A stretch of DNA of 64,000 nt from Pseudomonadota bacterium (GTDB taxonomy: Bacteria; Pseudomonadota; Alphaproteobacteria; Sphingomonadales; Sphingomonadaceae). The stretch is from contig JAJZQN010000005.1 in NCBI GenBank assembly GCA_021847605.1, positions 62,001 to 126,000 on the forward strand, in the 5' to 3' direction. Positions 60,119 to 64,000 of the stretch are shown here, in pieces. The translations under genes and the position numbers were made by a program. The notes beneath the pieces were generated by a model that was not told the DNA's origin, ran no database searches, and worked only from the letters and a program-made list of their open reading frames with translations. How positions within the stretch are numbered: the stretch's first letter is position 1; each line of letters begins with the position of its first letter.

Positions 60119-60301
60119 TCAGGTGAAGGCGCCGTAGATTACATCGACCACGCGCCGCGTTCTGGTGCGGATCAGCAGCAGGCCGGGGCCATAGCGCACC
60201 CAGCGATAGCCGATGGATAGTGGAACACCGGACCGGGCATCGGCCTGGACATGCTGTGGTCGGCCAGCGCCGTCTCCGCATGTCTGGGCATGCACGCTCA
60301 T
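60119..60301 (-). pseudogene. RcnB-like C-terminal fragment
   Basis: A 60-residue minus-strand frame whose last 35 residues ([20 protein letters not shown] then TRRVVDVIYGAF) match the C-terminal motif of RcnB/DUF-type periplasmic proteins. There is no signal peptide and the N-terminal half of the family is missing; the upstream frame (to 60430) is Cys/Arg-rich and not family-like. Probably a degraded remnant in the 344-nt gap, although a short intact gene starting at ATG 60301 cannot be excluded. Otherwise 60302-60419 shows nothing. Confidence 0.35.
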
Positions 60302-60419
60302 CCTGCCTGTGGATTTCGGCAATGGTGTGCGCTTTTTGTTCGTCTCGGTTGCATCGGGCCGGTTGCATCGGGCCGACGCGATCCTATCTTCGCCGCAACG
60401 CAAAGGGGCAGAGCCATCC

Positions 60420-61350
60420 ATGGCATCCATTATCGAGATTGACGGCCTGACGAAACGCTATGCGTCGGGCTTCGAGGCGTTGAAGGGCGTCGACCTGACC
60501 ATCAACGAGGGCGAGATTTTTGCGCTGCTGGGGCCGAACGGCGCCGGCAAGACGACGATGATTTCCATCATCTGCGGCATCGCCCGGCCGAGCGGCGGGA
60601 CGGTGCGGGTCGCCGGGCATGACATCGTGCGCGATTATCGCGGTGCGCACCGCCATCGGGCTGGTGCCGCAGGAATTGCAGACCGACGCTTTCGAGCGTG
60701 TCATCGATACGGTGAACTTCAGCCGCGGCCTGTTCGGCAAGCCGCGCGACGATGCCTATGTCGAGAAGGTGCTGCGCGACCTGTCGCTGTGGGACAAGCG
60801 CAACAACAAGATCCTGGAACTGTCGGGCGGGATGAAGCGGCGCGTGATGATCGCCAAGGCGCTGTCGCATGAGCCGCGAGTGCTGTTTCTGGACGAACCG
60901 ACGGCGGGCGTGGACGTGGAACTGCGCCGCGACATGTGGAAGCTGATCGGCGAACTGCGCCAGACCGGCGTCACCATCATCCTGACCACCCATTATATCG
61001 AGGAGGCTGAGGAAATGGCCGACCGGGTGGGGGTTATCAACCGGGGTGAGTTGATGCTGGTCGAGGAAAAGACCGCGCTGATGAAGAAGCTGGGCAAGAA
61101 GACGCTGACCGTCGTTCTGGCCGATCCGATCGACGCCATACCGGCGGAACTGGGCGAATGGCATGTGACGCTGGGCGCTGAGGGTCATGAAATCGAATAT
61201 ATATTCGATACGCAGGCGGAGCGGACGGGCGTGTCGTCGCTGCTGCGCAAGCTGGGCGACCTTGGCATCGCGTACAAGGATCTGAACACGCGGCAGAGCA
61301 GCCTGGAGGATATTTTCGTGGAACTGGTCCATCAGGAGAAGGCGGCATGA
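60420..61350 (+). pseudogene. ABC-2 type exporter ATP-binding gene, frameshifted
   Basis: Would encode an ABC ATPase of about 310 residues. The first frame starts at ATG 60420: [20 protein letters not shown], Walker [17 protein letters not shown], up to [10 protein letters not shown]. The reading then has to move at 60642 to the +1 frame, which continues [20 protein letters not shown], signature [17 protein letters not shown], Walker [13 protein letters not shown] and [17 protein letters not shown]. In family members DYR-A-x-R-x-x-IG is continuous, so a 2-nt loss in a CGCGCG-type run explains it. Either a real mutation or a sequencing/assembly error. The permease gene overlaps by 4 nt. Confidence 0.85.
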
Positions 61351-62117
61351 GCCTGTCGAACCTGCGCGCCATCGCGGCCATCTATAAATTCGAACTGCAC
61401 CGATTTCGCCGCACATGGCTGACCGGACTGCTGGTGCCGGTCATCACCACATCACTCTATTTCGTGGTGTTCGGCGGGGCGATCGGATCGCGCATGACGG
61501 AAGTGAACGGCATTCCCTATGCCGCCTTCATCGTGCCGGGCCTGATCATGATGTCGATGTTCACCGAAAGCATCTTCAACGCCAGTTTCGGCATCTACAT
61601 GCCCAAATTTACCGGCACCATCTATGAGCTGCTATCCGCGCCCGTATCGGCGACGGAAACGATCATCGCCTATGTCGGCGCGGCGGCGACCAAATCGCTG
61701 ATCGTGGGCAGCATCATTTTCGTGACGGCGCATCTGTTCGTGGACATTCATGTCGCGCATCCATTCGCCATGGCGGCGTTCATGATCCTGATTGCGATTA
61801 GTTTCTGCCTGTTCGGCTTCATCCTTGGCGTATGGGCGCAGAGTTTCGAACAGTTGCAGGTCATTCCGCTGCTGCTGATCATGCCGATGACGTTTCTGGG
61901 CGGCGCCTTCTACTCCATCCACATGCTGGCGGAGCCGTGGCGCAGCATCACGCTGTTCAACCCGATCGTCTATCTGATCTCCGGCTTTCGCTGGACCTTC
62001 TTCGGGCAGGGCGATGTCGGCATCGAATTCAGCCTGATATTCGTCGCGGGCATGTTGACGGTCTGCCTGTCAGTGATCGGCTGGATGTTCCGCACCGGAT
62101 ACCGGCTGAAGAAATAA
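61347..62117 (+). CDS. ABC-2 type transporter permease
   Basis: A 256-residue integral membrane subunit with six helices of the ABC-2 (YadH/NodJ-like) family. It begins [33 protein letters not shown], followed by [52 protein letters not shown], the conserved coupling region. The end is [23 protein letters not shown]. The substrate is unknown (drugs, lipids or polysaccharide in this family). The ATG overlaps the ATPase TGA (ATGA). The permease itself is intact, which argues that the upstream frameshift is recent or artefactual. Confidence 0.92.
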   Translation: MSLSNLRAIAAIYKFELHRFRRTWLTGLLVPVITTSLYFVVFGGAIGSRMTEVNGIPYAAFIVPGLIMMSMFTESIFNASFGIYMPKFTGTIYELLSAPVSATETIIAYVGAAATKSLIVGSIIFVTAHLFVDIHVAHPFAMAAFMILIAISFCLFGFILGVWAQSFEQLQVIPLLLIMPMTFLGGAFYSIHMLAEPWRSITLFNPIVYLISGFRWTFFGQGDVGIEFSLIFVAGMLTVCLSVIGWMFRTGYRLKK

Positions 62118-62145
62118 AAAAGGGCGGCCAATGGCCGCCCTCATA
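62116..62145. terminator. Rho-independent terminator after the ABC operon
   Basis: Stem AGGGCGGCCA / TGGCCGCCCT preceded by an A-run (AAAAAA) overlapping the stop codon. The A-run makes a good T-tail for the opposite strand, so it may also stop the convergent gene at 62168. Confidence 0.75.
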
Positions 62146-62167
62146 TCGCATCCCGAACGCCGGTGGA

Positions 62168-62488
62168 TCAGGCCGCAGCGCTTTCGGGGGGAATGGCGAA
62201 CAGGGTCACGCCCTTATATTTGTCGTCATTCTCGTTATAGAGGCCATGCATAGCCTCAAACTGCTGATCCAGCACCTGCAAGTCGGACAAGCCAGCCAGT
62301 TTGAACGTACCCAGCTTCAGTTCGCGCGGGGGCTGTCCATCGCGATCCGTCGTCACCGCGTCGATGAACATTTCATCGTGGCGCGTGTAGAGAATGTGCG
62401 GAGCCAGCGTGACCACCATCTTGTTATAGGTGACTTTCAGGCTCTTCTGGAGCGCGATCGCTTCAAAAATTTCGGTCGGTGCTTGCAT
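62168..62488 (-). CDS. Hypothetical protein, possible stand-alone WYL-like domain
   Basis: A 106-residue soluble protein. The pattern IFEAIALQKSLKVTYNKMVVTLAPHILYTRHDEMFIDAVTTDRDGQPPRELKLGTFKLAGLSDLQVL resembles a WYL domain: an N-terminal helix, R/K-x-x-Y strand, P-H strand, then a strand with a ligand-contacting residue and a RTFRLDRI-like LGTFKLAGLS. There is no HTH attached. If real, it would be a ligand-binding domain with unknown partner. ATG 62488 is chosen because upstream codons look non-coding. It lies 100 nt downstream of the MATE gene on the same strand. Confidence 0.6.
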   Translation of the reverse strand: MQAPTEIFEAIALQKSLKVTYNKMVVTLAPHILYTRHDEMFIDAVTTDRDGQPPRELKLGTFKLAGLSDLQVLDQQFEAMHGLYNENDDKYKGVTLFAIPPESAAA

Positions 62489-62588
62489 GATGGCCGTTCC
62501 CTGACCGATTTGCGTGATTCTTTCAATTGCTTTGTGCGCCGCACTATAAACGGTTGATGCAACCAGTGGCCTTTGCACGACGGAATGT

Positions 62589-63953
62589 TCAGTCGGGCAA
62601 CAGGCCGATCCGATCGCGCATCGTCCATCGAATCAGCAGCAATATGGCCACCGCGCCAAGGCCGCTGGCAAGGCCCAGCCAGATGCCGACACCCGCCATG
62701 CCGAATGGAAAGGCGAGCAGCGTGCCGACACCGATACCCACGACCCAATAGCCGATCAGGGCGAAGAACATGGGTACTTTGGTATCCTGCACACCACGCA
62801 GGACGCCGGCGCCCACAGCCTGCGTGGCGTCGACGATCTGGAACAGGGCGGCGACGGCAAGGAAGCTGACAGCAAGCGAGGCGGTACGCGCATTGGCCGG
62901 ATCGGACAGGTCGAGAAAGGCCGAAACCAGCGTACGTGGCATCAGGATCAATAATGTTGCGGCGCAACAGGCAAAGCCGGTGCCGATGATCAGCGCCAGC
63001 CAGCCCGCACGGCCGATGCCCGCGCGATCGTGCCGGCCATAGGCGATGCCGACGCGAACGGTCGCCGCCTGACCGATGCCCATGGGCACCATGAAGACCA
63101 GCGCCGCAATCTGAATGGCGACGGCATGGGCCGCCAGCGATTCCCGGTTGATGAGGCCCATCAGGAATGCCGAAGCGTTGAACACCGTCGTTTCAAAGCC
63201 CAGCGTGATGGCGATGGGCAGGCCCAGCGCCCAAACCTGTCGATGGCGTTCGCGGTCGCGGGTCCAGAAACGGCCCATCAGGCGATAGCGACGAAAGCGC
63301 CGGTCGATCAGGATGACGGCGATCAGCCCCAGCAACAGGAAGCAGGAGGAAAGGGTGCTGGCAAGGCCCGCGCCATGCAGGCCCAGCGCGGGAAAGCCCA
63401 TATGACCAAAGATCAGCGCCCAGCCCATCAGGACGTTGAACGGGATCGCGGCCACCATGACGAGCAGCCCCCAGACGGGGCGTTCAAGGGCCGCGATGAA
63501 GTTGCGCAGCGTCGTAAAGCCCAGGAAAGGCAGCAGCGCCCATTGCAGACCGCGCATCAACTGTCCCGCCTGATGCGCCAGATCGGGTTGTTGCCCCATG
63601 GCGAGCAGGATATTCTCGCACTCCCACAGGATCGCCCAGGCCGGGATCACGAACAGGACGGCGGCGCGCAGCGTTTGATGCACGGTGCGGCGGACATCGC
63701 GTACCGAATGGCGGCGACGCCCCCGTTCGGTGGCGATCAGCGGTGAAGCGGCGGTGACGAGGCCCATGCCAAAGATGAGCAGGGCATGGAACAGGTTGAT
63801 CGCCAATGCGCCAGCGGCCACCGCTTCTGCCCCGATCCGGCCGAGCAACAGCAGATCGGTCGCGGCGATGGCTGACCAGGCGATATTTCCTGCAATCATC
63901 GGCAGGGCAAGCGCGATCAGCGCTCCGGCCTCCAGCCGCCAGGGAGAGGACAT
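62589..63953 (-). CDS. MATE-family multidrug/cation efflux transporter (NorM-like)
   Basis: A 454-residue, 12-helix MATE protein of the NorM branch. It opens EAGALIALALPMIAGNIAWSAIAATDLLLLGRIGAEAVAAGALAINLF. It contains GMGLVTAASPLIATERGR, FNVLMGWALIFGHMGFPALGLHGAGLAST, GLPIAITLGFETTVFNASAFLMG and, in the second half, MGIGQAATVRVGIAYGRHD. Exports drugs or toxic cations in exchange for Na+ or H+ (family knowledge). ATG 63953 has AAGGG 7 nt upstream, immediately after an upstream TAA, which suggests a co-transcribed gene beyond the window. Confidence 0.93.
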   Translation of the reverse strand: MSSPWRLEAGALIALALPMIAGNIAWSAIAATDLLLLGRIGAEAVAAGALAINLFHALLIFGMGLVTAASPLIATERGRRRHSVRDVRRTVHQTLRAAVLFVIPAWAILWECENILLAMGQQPDLAHQAGQLMRGLQWALLPFLGFTTLRNFIAALERPVWGLLVMVAAIPFNVLMGWALIFGHMGFPALGLHGAGLASTLSSCFLLLGLIAVILIDRRFRRYRLMGRFWTRDRERHRQVWALGLPIAITLGFETTVFNASAFLMGLINRESLAAHAVAIQIAALVFMVPMGIGQAATVRVGIAYGRHDRAGIGRAGWLALIIGTGFACCAATLLILMPRTLVSAFLDLSDPANARTASLAVSFLAVAALFQIVDATQAVGAGVLRGVQDTKVPMFFALIGYWVVGIGVGTLLAFPFGMAGVGIWLGLASGLGAVAILLLIRWTMRDRIGLLPD

Positions 63954-63963
63954 GGGCTGGCCC

Positions 63964-64000
63964 TTAATGCTTCTTTCGGCTGGGGATCATGTGCAGGACG
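63964..64000 (-). CDS. Possible C-terminal end of an upstream gene
   Basis: Minus-strand frame reading VLHMIPSRKKH and ending in TAA at 63966-63964, directly before the MATE ribosome site. Too short to identify; listed because the spacing looks like an operon junction. Confidence 0.25.
   Translation of the reverse strand, partial: VLHMIPSRKKH

Overview
The window is a GC-rich, densely packed chromosomal segment from an alphaproteobacterium, most likely a member of the Sphingomonadaceae (Sphingobium/Sphingomonas type). This is inferred from gene content and protein style: a zwf-edd-glk-eda Entner-Doudoroff operon, an lspA/DUF3035 (BamF-like) pair, a HemB whose zinc-site cysteines are replaced by Asp-type ligands, a TonB receptor paired with a secreted dipeptidase, and short palindromic repeats between genes. 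No phage, plasmid, CRISPR or rRNA signal was found. The one tRNA is tRNA-Leu(CAA).

Layout. 1-8.8 kb: end of sppA, gpmA, purE-purK-folA, ribF, ileS, lspA and the DUF3035 lipoprotein. 8.8-15.4 kb (minus strand): dxs; a Fur/Zur-type regulator with pnuC and a NadR-like enzyme (nicotinamide riboside salvage); a tightly overlapping iscU-like/kefB-like/DUF423 operon. 15.5-31.3 kb: HI0933-family flavoprotein, a PepSY/response-regulator/histidine-kinase operon, SIMPL protein, ABC-F ATPase, VIT1-like transporter, glutathione peroxidase, M20 peptidase, TRIC-like channel, hemB, GNAT, membrane spermidine-synthase-like protein and gamma-carbonic anhydrase. 31.3-41.6 kb (mostly minus): Entner-Doudoroff operon, MerC-like protein, tRNA-Leu, aminotransferase, pgl, ybaK, galE. 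41.7-50.9 kb: beta-oxidation pair fadA-fadJ with a well-placed palindromic operator, phosphoesterase, MFS exporter, MocA-like transferase, folE with a pteridine-reductase-like SDR, enoyl-CoA hydratase. 51-64 kb: TonB receptor and dipeptidase, a valine-catabolism cluster with a divergent LysR regulator, PmtA-like methyltransferase, an ABC exporter whose ATPase is frameshifted, a possible WYL-like small protein and a MATE exporter.

Most of the window is ordinary core metabolism, and I do not see a clearly new multi-gene system. The most noteworthy signals are: a 154-bp MITE-like palindrome whose TAA target duplication is also the stop codon of the upstream gene; a palindromic operator that exactly fills the spacer of the fadA promoter; a promoter plus distal palindrome in front of zwf; three intergenic repeat families that segregate by gene orientation; an IscU-like scaffold lacking its third cysteine; a frameshifted ABC ATPase; and a hairpin covering the galE ribosome-binding site. 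All starts, motifs and hairpins were read by eye, and no database search was possible.
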